The notes under the pieces are model-generated. The model saw nothing but the letters and a program-made list of their open reading frames with translations, was not told the DNA's origin and made no database searches. Of a DNA stretch of 64,000 nt, positions 47,534 through 54,782 are shown piece by piece. Numbering within the stretch: position 1 is the stretch's first letter; each line of letters opens with the position of its first letter. The stretch comes from Planktothrix sp. FACHB-1365 (GTDB lineage Bacteria > Cyanobacteriota > Cyanobacteriia > Cyanobacteriales > Microcoleaceae). A program made the position numbers and the translations under genes. The stretch covers positions 1-64,000 of the forward strand of contig NZ_JACJSC010000029.1 of assembly GCF_014697575.1 (NCBI RefSeq), read 5' to 3'.

Positions 47534-48466
47534 ATGGATATTACAGCTGCTTTACCAACATTTTTAATTACCTTACGAGAAGGATTTGAAGCTGCTTTAG
47601 TGGTGGGAATTGTTCTCGCGTGTTTAAAAAAAGCCGAACAAAGTCATCTGAATTCCTGGGTCTTTTCGGGAGTTGTAATTGGCATTCTGGCGAGTGCAGT
47701 CTTTGGCGTTCTATTTGGCTGGTTAATTCAAGGAATTGCCACCTCTGAACATCCTTATGCTCCAGTCTTTGGCGAATTTTTAGAAGCCGGAATTGGTTTA
47801 TTTGCCATTACAATGTTAAGCTGGATGTTGATTTGGATGACCCAACAAGCTAAATCCTTAAAAGCTGAAGTAGAAGGAGCCGTTAAAGCTGCTATTGATA
47901 ATAATAAAACCGCCGCAGGTTGGGGAATTTTGGGGTTAATTTTTATTGCCGTTTTACGGGAAGGTTTGGAAACCGTTATTTTTATCTTAGCCACATTTCA
48001 ACAAAGTATCATGGCTGCTATTGGGGCAATTTTAGGGTTATTTGTAGCCGCAGGATTAGGGCTATTATTATTTAAGTGGGGGGTAAAAATTAATATTCGG
48101 TTGTTTTTCCAAATCATGGGAATATTTTTGTTATTAATTGTTGCAGGGTTAATCATTTCTGTTCTCAGACATTTAGATGCAGGGGTAGGAATATTAGCTC
48201 AACTCAATTCTAACTATGCCGGATTCTGTTTAACTCAACCAGCTTCCTGTTTATTAGGAAATTTAGTCTTAAATGCTGAGGAATTTTTACCCGATCAACA
48301 ATTTCCCGGTATCGTGCTAAAAGCGTTATTTGGCTATCGAGATCACTTGTATGTTGTGCAAATTGTAAGTTACTTCCTGTTTTTAATTACAGTGGGAGGC
48401 TTTTATTTAAAAGAAGTTAATGGAAAAGTAAGCCTACCTTTAAAACCCGAAAAACCCGCTTTTTAA
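47534..48466 (+). CDS. FTR1-family iron permease
   Basis: The 310-residue membrane protein has about seven helices and both RExxE motifs of high-affinity iron permeases (LREGFEAALV, residues 15-24, and LREGLETVIF, about 143-152). It would import ferric or ferrous iron, in the EfeU/Ftr1 manner. Together with bfr upstream it forms an uptake-and-store pair. No EfeO or EfeB gene is adjacent. Confidence 0.92.
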   Translation: MDITAALPTFLITLREGFEAALVVGIVLACLKKAEQSHLNSWVFSGVVIGILASAVFGVLFGWLIQGIATSEHPYAPVFGEFLEAGIGLFAITMLSWMLIWMTQQAKSLKAEVEGAVKAAIDNNKTAAGWGILGLIFIAVLREGLETVIFILATFQQSIMAAIGAILGLFVAAGLGLLLFKWGVKINIRLFFQIMGIFLLLIVAGLIISVLRHLDAGVGILAQLNSNYAGFCLTQPASCLLGNLVLNAEEFLPDQQFPGIVLKALFGYRDHLYVVQIVSYFLFLITVGGFYLKEVNGKVSLPLKPEKPAF

Positions 48467-48640
48467 TTAGATTAAAATTAGGTAAAATCTGACTTGATTA
48501 ACAGGCAAACTTAAAGACATTTAAACCCAAACACAATTCCTGCTTTCGGGATTCCCACCTGTCAGGGATTAATAGTATGATTTCCTGAAAAAATTGGGTA
48601 TACTGATAGTAGTCCTTAATTTATCCAAAATAAGTCAGTT

Positions 48641-48916
48641 ATGCTAAAGTTTGTCATTGCAGCTTTAGTGGCTTTAGAAATCCTGTTACTGAATTCTTGG
48701 GAGCTTCCCCCTGCCAATGCCACATCTCCCGGCGCAGAAGTCTATATTTGGGATTATGCTTCTGTTGGAAGTCATGAACTCGTTTGCAAAAAAGTTGTTT
48801 TCCATCCCAAAAATCAACCTCTCCCTTCCGGTGCAGAAGTGCAACCGGTCAGGATTGATTCTCGAATTGTGAATGATGCTGATTGTAGCCATTTAAAAAA
48901 ACTGATCGCCGAATAA
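48641..48916 (+). CDS. Small secreted protein of unknown function
   Basis: The 91-residue protein has a signal peptide (residues 1-25, LKFVIAALVALEILLLNSW) and a short mature domain with three positions of interest: VCKKVVFHPKN, and a C-terminal DCSHLKKL, whose two cysteines may pair. No family recognised. A strong terminator follows directly. Confidence 0.65.
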   Translation: MLKFVIAALVALEILLLNSWELPPANATSPGAEVYIWDYASVGSHELVCKKVVFHPKNQPLPSGAEVQPVRIDSRIVNDADCSHLKKLIAE

Positions 48917-48926
48917 AATACTATAG

Positions 48927-48980
48927 GAAAGAAAATTGAAAAAAACTCAAAAAAAAGTATTCAATTTTCTTTCTTTTTTT
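48927..48980 (+). terminator. Strong terminator between convergent genes
   Basis: GAAAGAAAATTGAA and TTCAATTTTCTTTC form a perfect 14-bp stem (48927-48940 and 48960-48973) followed by seven T residues. It ends the gene at 48641-48916 and may also act for ftsW on the other strand. Confidence 0.85.
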
Positions 48981-49051
48981 AGATTGACAATCAGCCCTCA
49001 TGGGTTAGAAGATGCGATAAATTATTCTTAACTAAAATTGACTTTCCTGAT

Positions 49052-50254
49052 TTAACGTCTCCGTGATCGCTCTTTTCTCCCACGTTGGTCTTGAGTAGAA
49101 CGATGTTCTGCTAAAGAAATCACACTGGCTTCATTTTCTTCTCTAGCTACGCGAATTAAGAACGCTGCTAAAGCCAAACTGGCAATCATTGAACTTCCCC
49201 CATAACTAAATAGAGGTAAAGGTAAACCAGTCGTAGGTAAAACACCCGTTGCTACCCCAATATTTAATAGAGATTGTCCGACCATAACAACCATCACCCC
49301 AATGGCTATTAATTGATGTTCAATTTGTCGTGCTTTCAGGGCGACTCGTAGAGCTAGAGTTCCATAAATTGTTAATAATAATAATAATAAAATTCCGCCC
49401 ATAAAGCCAAATTCTTCTGCATAAACCGAGAAAATAAAATCACTATATTGAATCGGTAAATAATAGATTTTTTGGTGAGATAATCCCAATCCCGTCCCCC
49501 AAAACCCCCCAGAACCAACCGCTAGAAGACTTTGTACTAACTGGTATCCATCCCCCATCGGATCAGCCCAAGGATTTAAAAAGGATAAAACTCTTCGTCT
49601 TTGATATTCTTTAATACTAATACTTAAGGTGGCTAAAAGTATTCCCCCTAAAGCCGTGCCCCCTAAATAGTAAAACGGCAATCCTGCGGCTAAGGCTACT
49701 AACCAAAGGGTCATCCCACAAAGGGCGGTGGTACTTAAGTTAGGTTGCAATAAAATCGATAATAATACAGTTCCAAAAATTCCTAACCAAATCAACCGAG
49801 ATTTCCAACTTAAACGAAACCAATTGCCAAAAAAACGGGCACTTTGTAAGACAAGAAAAGGCTTCATTAACTCTGAAGGTTGAATCGGAATCGGCCCGAT
49901 AGAAATCCAGCGAGTTGCGCCATTAATGGTTGTTCCTAATCCGGGAACTAAGGTGAGAAATAATAATCCTAGAACAATTAAAACTCCCCATTGAGCAATT
50001 TTTAACCAAAATTTCAGAGAAGATTGAACAATAAAACTAAATCCCAATAATCCTACAACTGTCCAGATTAATTGACGTTTAAAATAATATAATCCATCTC
50101 CCTGTTCTGCGTAAGCAATGGGATAAGAAGCGGAAAACATGATAATTAAACCCACAAATAACCAGAGAAAGGTTATCCAATGTAACCATCGAGCTTCCGT
50201 TGACCAATGGGTCACAGAAGAGGTAAAAAACGGGAAAATTTGTCTTAAATTCAT
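49052..50254 (-). CDS. ftsW: FtsW/RodA-type peptidoglycan glycosyltransferase
   Basis: The 400-residue SEDS protein has about ten helices and the family motifs INGATRWISIGPIPIQPSEL, FLNPWADPMGDGYQLVQSLL, and PTTGLPLPLFSYGGSSM. It polymerises lipid II in the cytoplasmic membrane during septation. The TGLPLPLFSYGGSS form with a short basic tail favours FtsW over RodA. It is a single-gene unit, divergent from the glycosyltransferase at 50584. Confidence 0.9.
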   Translation of the reverse strand: MNLRQIFPFFTSSVTHWSTEARWLHWITFLWLFVGLIIMFSASYPIAYAEQGDGLYYFKRQLIWTVVGLLGFSFIVQSSLKFWLKIAQWGVLIVLGLLFLTLVPGLGTTINGATRWISIGPIPIQPSELMKPFLVLQSARFFGNWFRLSWKSRLIWLGIFGTVLLSILLQPNLSTTALCGMTLWLVALAAGLPFYYLGGTALGGILLATLSISIKEYQRRRVLSFLNPWADPMGDGYQLVQSLLAVGSGGFWGTGLGLSHQKIYYLPIQYSDFIFSVYAEEFGFMGGILLLLLLTIYGTLALRVALKARQIEHQLIAIGVMVVMVGQSLLNIGVATGVLPTTGLPLPLFSYGGSSMIASLALAAFLIRVAREENEASVISLAEHRSTQDQRGRKERSRRR

Positions 50255-50583
50255 CCAAGCAATACAACCGTAAACGGGAGTATAGAGTTATTGTTCATTC
50301 TCAGTATTTTAAGTTCAAAAGGATTAAATTAACACCAAACCCAACATTAATTTCTGCACAGCAACCCCAAATCGAAATTGAACCTTTGAACGCTGAATTG
50401 TTCTCCGCGAACAGTGAAAAGCACAATTCGTGATAAAATGATATAGGAATTTTGACTGATTTTTTCAGATCAACGGCAAAACTCGCCGTTTTTTTCATAG
50501 TCCTTCCTCGGAAAATTCCCCCTGTTTCGGTGTAATAGGGGCTGTAACCGTCTCCCTCTTGACATCCGTTTAATTTCCTCTCT
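50255..50583. other. Divergent intergenic region with a plus-strand hairpin
   Basis: This region separates ftsW (minus) from a plus-strand glycosyltransferase. ACGGC (50473-50477) and GCCGT (50485-50489) form a short stem followed by seven T residues, a Rho-independent terminator with no ORF before it. A TAAAAT-like -10 lies near 50434. It may end a short leader or small RNA. No other gene seen. Confidence 0.45.
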
Positions 50584-51852
50584 ATGACATTTCAACCCCG
50601 AACACCCGTAGCATTAATTTCGATTCATGGCGATCCCGATATTGCCATCGGACAGGAGGAAGCCGGAGGACAAAATGTGTATGTCCGTCAGGTGGGGGAA
50701 GCCTTAGCTGGGTTAGGATGGCCAGTGGATATGTTCACCCGCCGAAGTCATCCTGATCAACCTCTGATTGTTCAGCATCGCCCCAATTGTCGCACGATTC
50801 GATTAATTGCTGGCCCAGAAGAATTTATTCCTAGAGATCAAGGATTTCCTTATTTATTGGAATTTGTGGAAAAATTTCAAAAATTTCAAGCCGAAACCGG
50901 GATACAATATGAATTAATCCATACCAATTATTGGTTATCGGGTTGGGTCGGATTGGAATTAAAAAAACATCAACTTTTACGACAAGTTCATACTTATCAT
51001 TCTTTAGGAATTGTTAAATATCAAGCGGTTTCTGATATTCCTAAAATTGCTCAAACTCGATTAAATGTTGATAAACTTTGTTTAGAAACCGCAGAACGAG
51101 TTGTTGCGACTAGCCCCCAAGAACAACAGTTTTTACGAGAATTGGTGTCTGAGATTGGAAACATTGATATTATTCCCTGCGGGACAAATATTGATCAATT
51201 AGGTCAAGTTTCTAAGGCAGATGCTAGAGAAAAGTTAGGATTCGATCCCCAAGGAAAACTGGTATTTTATATTGGTCGATTTGATCCTCGAAAAGGAATA
51301 GAAACTTTAATTAGGGCGATCGCAAATTCTAAATTTCGCTATGATCCTCAGTTAAAATTAATCATTGGCGGGGGTTCTCGTCTGGGGTGTAGTGATGGAT
51401 TAGAACGCGATCGTTTGGAAAAAATTGTTAATGAATTAGAGTTAAATGATATTACCGAATTTACAGGCCGAATTTTAGATGAAGACCTACCATTATATTA
51501 TCGAGCGGCGGATGTTTGTGTGGTTCCCAGCCATTATGAACCCTTTGGTTTAGTCGCAATTGAATCTATGGCAAGTTATACTCCTGTAGTCGCTTCTAAT
51601 GTAGGAGGATTAAAATTTACAGTGATTCCTGAAGTTACGGGGTTATTATGTCCGCCAAAAGATGAGATGGCTTTTACTGAAGCGATTGATCGAATTTTAT
51701 CTAATCCTAACTGGTCAAAACAACTGGGAGAAGCGGGAAGAAAAGAAGTAGAAACCCAATTTAGTTGGCAAGGGGTTGCCTTAAAATTAAGTGATCTTTA
51801 TACTCAAATTTCAAGTGAACCTGCCCAAAAATTAAATATCGAAAACCATTAA
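50584..51852 (+). CDS. Family 4 glycosyltransferase
   Basis: The 422-residue retaining GT-B enzyme has an N-terminal acceptor domain (GQEEAGGQNVYVRQVGEALA) like sucrose-phosphate-synthase relatives, and a C-terminal nucleotide-sugar domain (YIGRFDPRKGIETLIRA, then VVPSHYEPFGLVAIESMA with the E-x7-E pair). Donor and product are unknown; the resemblance to sucrose-type enzymes makes a UDP- or GDP-sugar likely. It ends in a short terminator before the convergent cluster at 51901. Confidence 0.88.
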   Translation: MTFQPRTPVALISIHGDPDIAIGQEEAGGQNVYVRQVGEALAGLGWPVDMFTRRSHPDQPLIVQHRPNCRTIRLIAGPEEFIPRDQGFPYLLEFVEKFQKFQAETGIQYELIHTNYWLSGWVGLELKKHQLLRQVHTYHSLGIVKYQAVSDIPKIAQTRLNVDKLCLETAERVVATSPQEQQFLRELVSEIGNIDIIPCGTNIDQLGQVSKADAREKLGFDPQGKLVFYIGRFDPRKGIETLIRAIANSKFRYDPQLKLIIGGGSRLGCSDGLERDRLEKIVNELELNDITEFTGRILDEDLPLYYRAADVCVVPSHYEPFGLVAIESMASYTPVVASNVGGLKFTVIPEVTGLLCPPKDEMAFTEAIDRILSNPNWSKQLGEAGRKEVETQFSWQGVALKLSDLYTQISSEPAQKLNIENH

Positions 51853-51872
51853 ACTCTAGCAATCGTAGTCAA

Positions 51873-51892
51873 ACTTTTATCTGCATAAAAGT
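51873..51892. terminator. Hairpin between convergent genes
   Basis: ACTTTTAT-CTGC-ATAAAAGT is a perfect 8-bp stem with a 4-base loop, between the glycosyltransferase end (51852) and the end of the minus-strand gene (51901). Confidence 0.5.
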
Positions 51893-51900
51893 ATTAAGAG

Positions 51901-52572
51901 CTATCCAGCTTTTCTTAAAACAAATTTTGTATCATTGGGTGAATTATACATCTCTAAGCGATCACTAAAAAAATCAATAAATATCTGCTGATTCATCACT
52001 TGCTCTTTATCACAAATTTCTATATTTTCTGTTCTTGAATAATCAGCATATTCACCTGTAAAAGTATTTCCTTGCAGAGTTCCATTAATCCGATAACTTA
52101 TGGTTCCTTTTTCGGATTTAGTTGAGTCAATCATTGTGTTTGATGTTTGCAAGTAAATTAATGTATGTTCTTGTCGAATGATCTCATAATCATTATTGCA
52201 ACCGTTGTAATAAAATTTGCCCTCAAACTCACCTACATAATATCCTGTATATAAGTTTCTTTCTATCGCTAACTGTTTTTCCTGTTCGGCATTCTCAGCA
52301 AGATTATTAGCGTTGTCTAGCTTTTTTGTTAACTCTTGATTTTGATCCATAAGTTGAGATTTTTCTTGATTTAGTTGAGATTTCTCTTGATTTAATTTAG
52401 AAATAACCATATTTAAGTTATTTGATTTTTGAATTTGGGTGATAGAGACGGAATTAAAAATCAATGTATAGACTACAAAAAAAATTAAAAATAATCCCAA
52501 ACTTGATAAAGAAATATCTGATATCAACTCAAATATTGTACTTTCATTTGCTCTTTTTGGTCTTGTTCTCAT
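51901..52572 (-). CDS. ExbD/MotB/ZorB-like single-span protein with coiled coil
   Basis: The 223-residue protein has a basic N-terminus, one membrane helix (about 19-41) with an acidic residue at its cytoplasmic start (ISDISLSSLGLFLIFF), as in ExbD, MotB and ZorB where that Asp carries protons. A coiled coil follows (about 55-110, with a tandem LNQEKSQ repeat) and then a ~110-residue beta-rich domain (TGYYVGEFEGKFYYNGCN, FTGEYADYSRTENIEICD), which is not an OmpA-type peptidoglycan-binding domain. It starts 4 bases after the MotA/TolQ-like gene, so the two are almost certainly stator partners. The external domain is unrecognised. Confidence 0.7.
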   Translation of the reverse strand: MRTRPKRANESTIFELISDISLSSLGLFLIFFVVYTLIFNSVSITQIQKSNNLNMVISKLNQEKSQLNQEKSQLMDQNQELTKKLDNANNLAENAEQEKQLAIERNLYTGYYVGEFEGKFYYNGCNNDYEIIRQEHTLIYLQTSNTMIDSTKSEKGTISYRINGTLQGNTFTGEYADYSRTENIEICDKEQVMNQQIFIDFFSDRLEMYNSPNDTKFVLRKAG

Positions 52573-52576
52573 GGTT

Positions 52577-53572
52577 TTAATTAATCAAAGATAAAACAAA
52601 AATTACTATGAATATAAAAATACAGCCAATTAAGATATAAGTTAATTTTTGAATGACATTTAATACAATAACTATTTGATTCAGGAGCTTTTCTAAATTT
52701 TCTTGTTTTTGAACTTGACTAGATATTTGTAATTGAAATATTTCTCGATTTAATTTACTAGAAATAGATAACAACTTTTCCGATGCTTCTGACATTTTTT
52801 CATTGTATTTTCTTAAAGATTGATCGATTTGAGATGAGGATTGAATAAAAGTTTTCATATTTTGATAAGCATCGGATAAATTTCTGACATCTTTCTCCCA
52901 GATTTGTTGTTGCAATTTAGGAATAATTTCAAGTTCTGCTTTATACCTAATCTGATCGATTAAATCTTCTATTAAATTAATCGTTGAGTGACTCAGGAGT
53001 TTGAGGAAAAATCCCCCTAAAACTGCACCTGCTAAGGTTGTAATAAATGCACTTGACATTCCTGATAAAGCTTGTTTTAATCCAATGGTAGGATCGTTGA
53101 AATTACCCCCAGTCTCTGAACCTACATTGGTCATACTACCCATTGCTTCTGATAGTCCTTCCATCGATAAGGTAAGTCCAACAACTGTTCCAATCATTCC
53201 TAAAGTAATTGATAAATTCGCAAATAACTGCACCCAACTTTCTTGTCTGAGGAGTCTATTTTCAATAATTGTTAATGAAAAATCCTGAGAAATTGATAAT
53301 TTACCCTGGGCAGCACGTTCTAAAGTTGTGATATGTTCCTTAAATAATCCTTTTGAATTATTAATTTGTGAAAATTCTATAGCAATTCTAATTGTGTTGG
53401 TGACATTGATAACTAATGATATAATAAATAAAATAATAATAATGTTAGTAATCCCTGTTTTATCTGAATATTGATAACGCCAACGTTGATCTGAAGCCAA
53501 TATCATTGGGATTAGGGTTGTTGTTAGCCAAAATAGCCAAATATGAAAATCTTTGGGAATTTTTTGAATCAT
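52577..53572 (-). CDS. MotA/TolQ/ExbB-like proton-channel protein
   Basis: I start at ATG 53570-53572 (MIQKIPKDFHIWLFW), giving 331 residues; a longer frame to 53629 begins inside a mobile 28-bp palindrome. The protein has N-terminal helices (about 11-28 and 43-68), then the core SWVQLFANLSITLGMIGTVVG, a ~25-residue linker, and SGMSSAFITTLAGAVLGGFF, the paired channel helices of MotA/TolQ/ExbB. A long helical tail (about 215-305) resembles the tail of ZorA in Zorya defence systems, and a last helix is at about 310-330. With its downstream ExbD-like partner it should form an ion-driven unit. Confidence 0.78.
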   Translation of the reverse strand: MIQKIPKDFHIWLFWLTTTLIPMILASDQRWRYQYSDKTGITNIIIILFIISLVINVTNTIRIAIEFSQINNSKGLFKEHITTLERAAQGKLSISQDFSLTIIENRLLRQESWVQLFANLSITLGMIGTVVGLTLSMEGLSEAMGSMTNVGSETGGNFNDPTIGLKQALSGMSSAFITTLAGAVLGGFFLKLLSHSTINLIEDLIDQIRYKAELEIIPKLQQQIWEKDVRNLSDAYQNMKTFIQSSSQIDQSLRKYNEKMSEASEKLLSISSKLNREIFQLQISSQVQKQENLEKLLNQIVIVLNVIQKLTYILIGCIFIFIVIFVLSLIN

Positions 53573-53614
53573 GTTTATATGAAATAAAATTATGAGTGCT
53601 ACAGAATCCCCCGA

Positions 53615-53642
53615 GTAGAGACGTTGCATGCAACGTCTCTAC
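53615..53642. repeat. 28-bp perfect palindrome, GTAGAGACGT family
   Basis: GTAGAGACGTTGCA followed by its exact reverse complement TGCAACGTCTCTAC. It belongs to the same dispersed family as the arms of the repeat at 12958-13136. It creates the false upstream start (MQRLYS) of the MotA-like gene. Confidence 0.85.
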
Positions 53643-53751
53643 CGGAGAGAAGCAGAAGTATTGCATTGTTTTCACCGAATTAGTAGAATTATCCATTTCT
53701 GGAGAAGAAACCCGGTGTTTGCATCAGTCCTAAATGTGTTATTTTTGATGA

Positions 53752-54099
53752 TTACACATCTAAATAATCGATAGCGGCTTGAGTGAGAACCATTTCTTCC
53801 TGAGTTGATACTCCATCGGTGTTTAAATCTGCCATTTGGATATCTCCATCAGGAGTGTACACAACATCAGATACTTCATCTCCCGTGAGATCAATTCCTG
53901 TAGAAATTACATCACCACTCCCTGGATTTAATTCAATGAATTGATCCATTTTCTGATCGAAATCGTTATCAACTTCAACTGAAACAGCATGGGAGATTCC
54001 ATCACCATCCCAATCTTTATAATTAACGACAACATCATTGTGATTATCGGTATTTACATCATAACTGACTTCATAGTCACCTGAACCTGAATAAGTCAT
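53752..54099 (-). CDS. Small acidic Asp-rich protein (MTYSG family, copy 1)
   Basis: The 115-residue protein starts MTYSGSGDYEVSYDVNTD with GGAGGAG about 10 bases upstream. It is highly acidic, with repeated DxDxDG-like loops (NTDNHNDVV, KDWDGDGISHAV, LTGDEVSDVV, ADLNTDGVSTQEE) of the type that binds Ca(II) in dockerin, EF-hand-like and FG-GAP proteins. No signal peptide or membrane segment. It shares the N-terminus MTYSG and the loop pattern with the next gene upstream, so the two are paralogues. Function unknown. Confidence 0.7.
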   Translation of the reverse strand: MTYSGSGDYEVSYDVNTDNHNDVVVNYKDWDGDGISHAVSVEVDNDFDQKMDQFIELNPGSGDVISTGIDLTGDEVSDVVYTPDGDIQMADLNTDGVSTQEEMVLTQAAIDYLDV

Positions 54100-54197
54100 A
54101 AGTCTTGCTCCTCCAGTTTGAATTAAGTTATGATTTGAAAAAAGTTAAGACAGATGTGATCCGTTTGAAAGCAATTTTCTATTAACGATATCGTTAA

Positions 54198-54545
54198 TTA
54201 GAGTTGAGCGATCGATGATTCTGCTGCTTCTGTAATCGAAGTATCTTCAGGTGTAGTAGTTTGACTCTCGACAGTAAAATTGACCATACTGACATCAAAA
54301 GTGCCGTCATTATCCGTATCAACATAACCCATATCAGCGACACCATCATAATCAGTATCAGCTATGGCTGTCTCCATGATTCCATCATAATTAGTGTCAC
54401 CAATAATCAGATCAACAAGACCATCAGCATTGGTATCAACTTCAACATAATCAGACTGACCATCAGCATTGGTATCGTAAGCAGTACCCGTGTAATTACC
54501 GCTTTCTAAATCTGTGGAGGCTTCTACATCTCCAGAATAAGTCAT
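54198..54545 (-). CDS. Small acidic Asp-rich protein (MTYSG family, copy 2)
   Basis: I start at ATG 54543-54545 (MTYSGDVEASTDLESG), preceded by GAGGT; a longer frame to 54605 adds 20 basic residues not seen in the paralogue. The 115-residue protein is made of about six tandem 10-12-residue units: DTNADGQSDYVEV, DTNADGLVDLIIG, DTNYDGIMETAIA, DTDYDGVADMGYV, DTDNDGTFDVSMV. This is a calcium-loop-like repeat array. A Thr/Ser/Glu-rich tail follows. It has the same length as copy 1. Confidence 0.75.
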   Translation of the reverse strand: MTYSGDVEASTDLESGNYTGTAYDTNADGQSDYVEVDTNADGLVDLIIGDTNYDGIMETAIADTDYDGVADMGYVDTDNDGTFDVSMVNFTVESQTTTPEDTSITEAAESSIAQL

Positions 54546-54677
54546 ACAGATTTTTACCTCAATTAACTGTCTCCTATTATAGGAAGCAATTTTAGAAATC
54601 ATCAACGATTTTTAGTGATATTCATATTTTTTAATATTTTAATTAAAATCGGTATATTTTGCACTTTTGCCAACTCA

Positions 54678-54710
54678 AGAAACCCGGTTTCTTTAAGAAA
54701 TCGGGTTTCT
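54678..54710 (-). terminator. AGAAACCCG hairpin after the FHA-protein gene
   Basis: AGAAACCCG and CGGGTTTCT (54678-54686 and 54702-54710) form a 9-bp stem about 75 bases past the stop at 54783, and an inner TTTCTT/AAGAAA pair extends it. The AAACCCGGTTTC motif is a common dispersed hairpin in cyanobacteria; a partial copy lies at 53705-53716. Confidence 0.5.
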
Positions 54711-54782
54711 AAGTTAACTTCCTTTAAAATTAGGAAGTATTGGTTAAAATAAGAACTATTCATAAAACGGATATATATCTGA

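Noticed and set aside
50301-50498. 65-codon minus-strand ORF between ftsW and the glycosyltransferase
   Set aside because: No ribosome site, odd composition, and it overlaps a plus-strand terminator.
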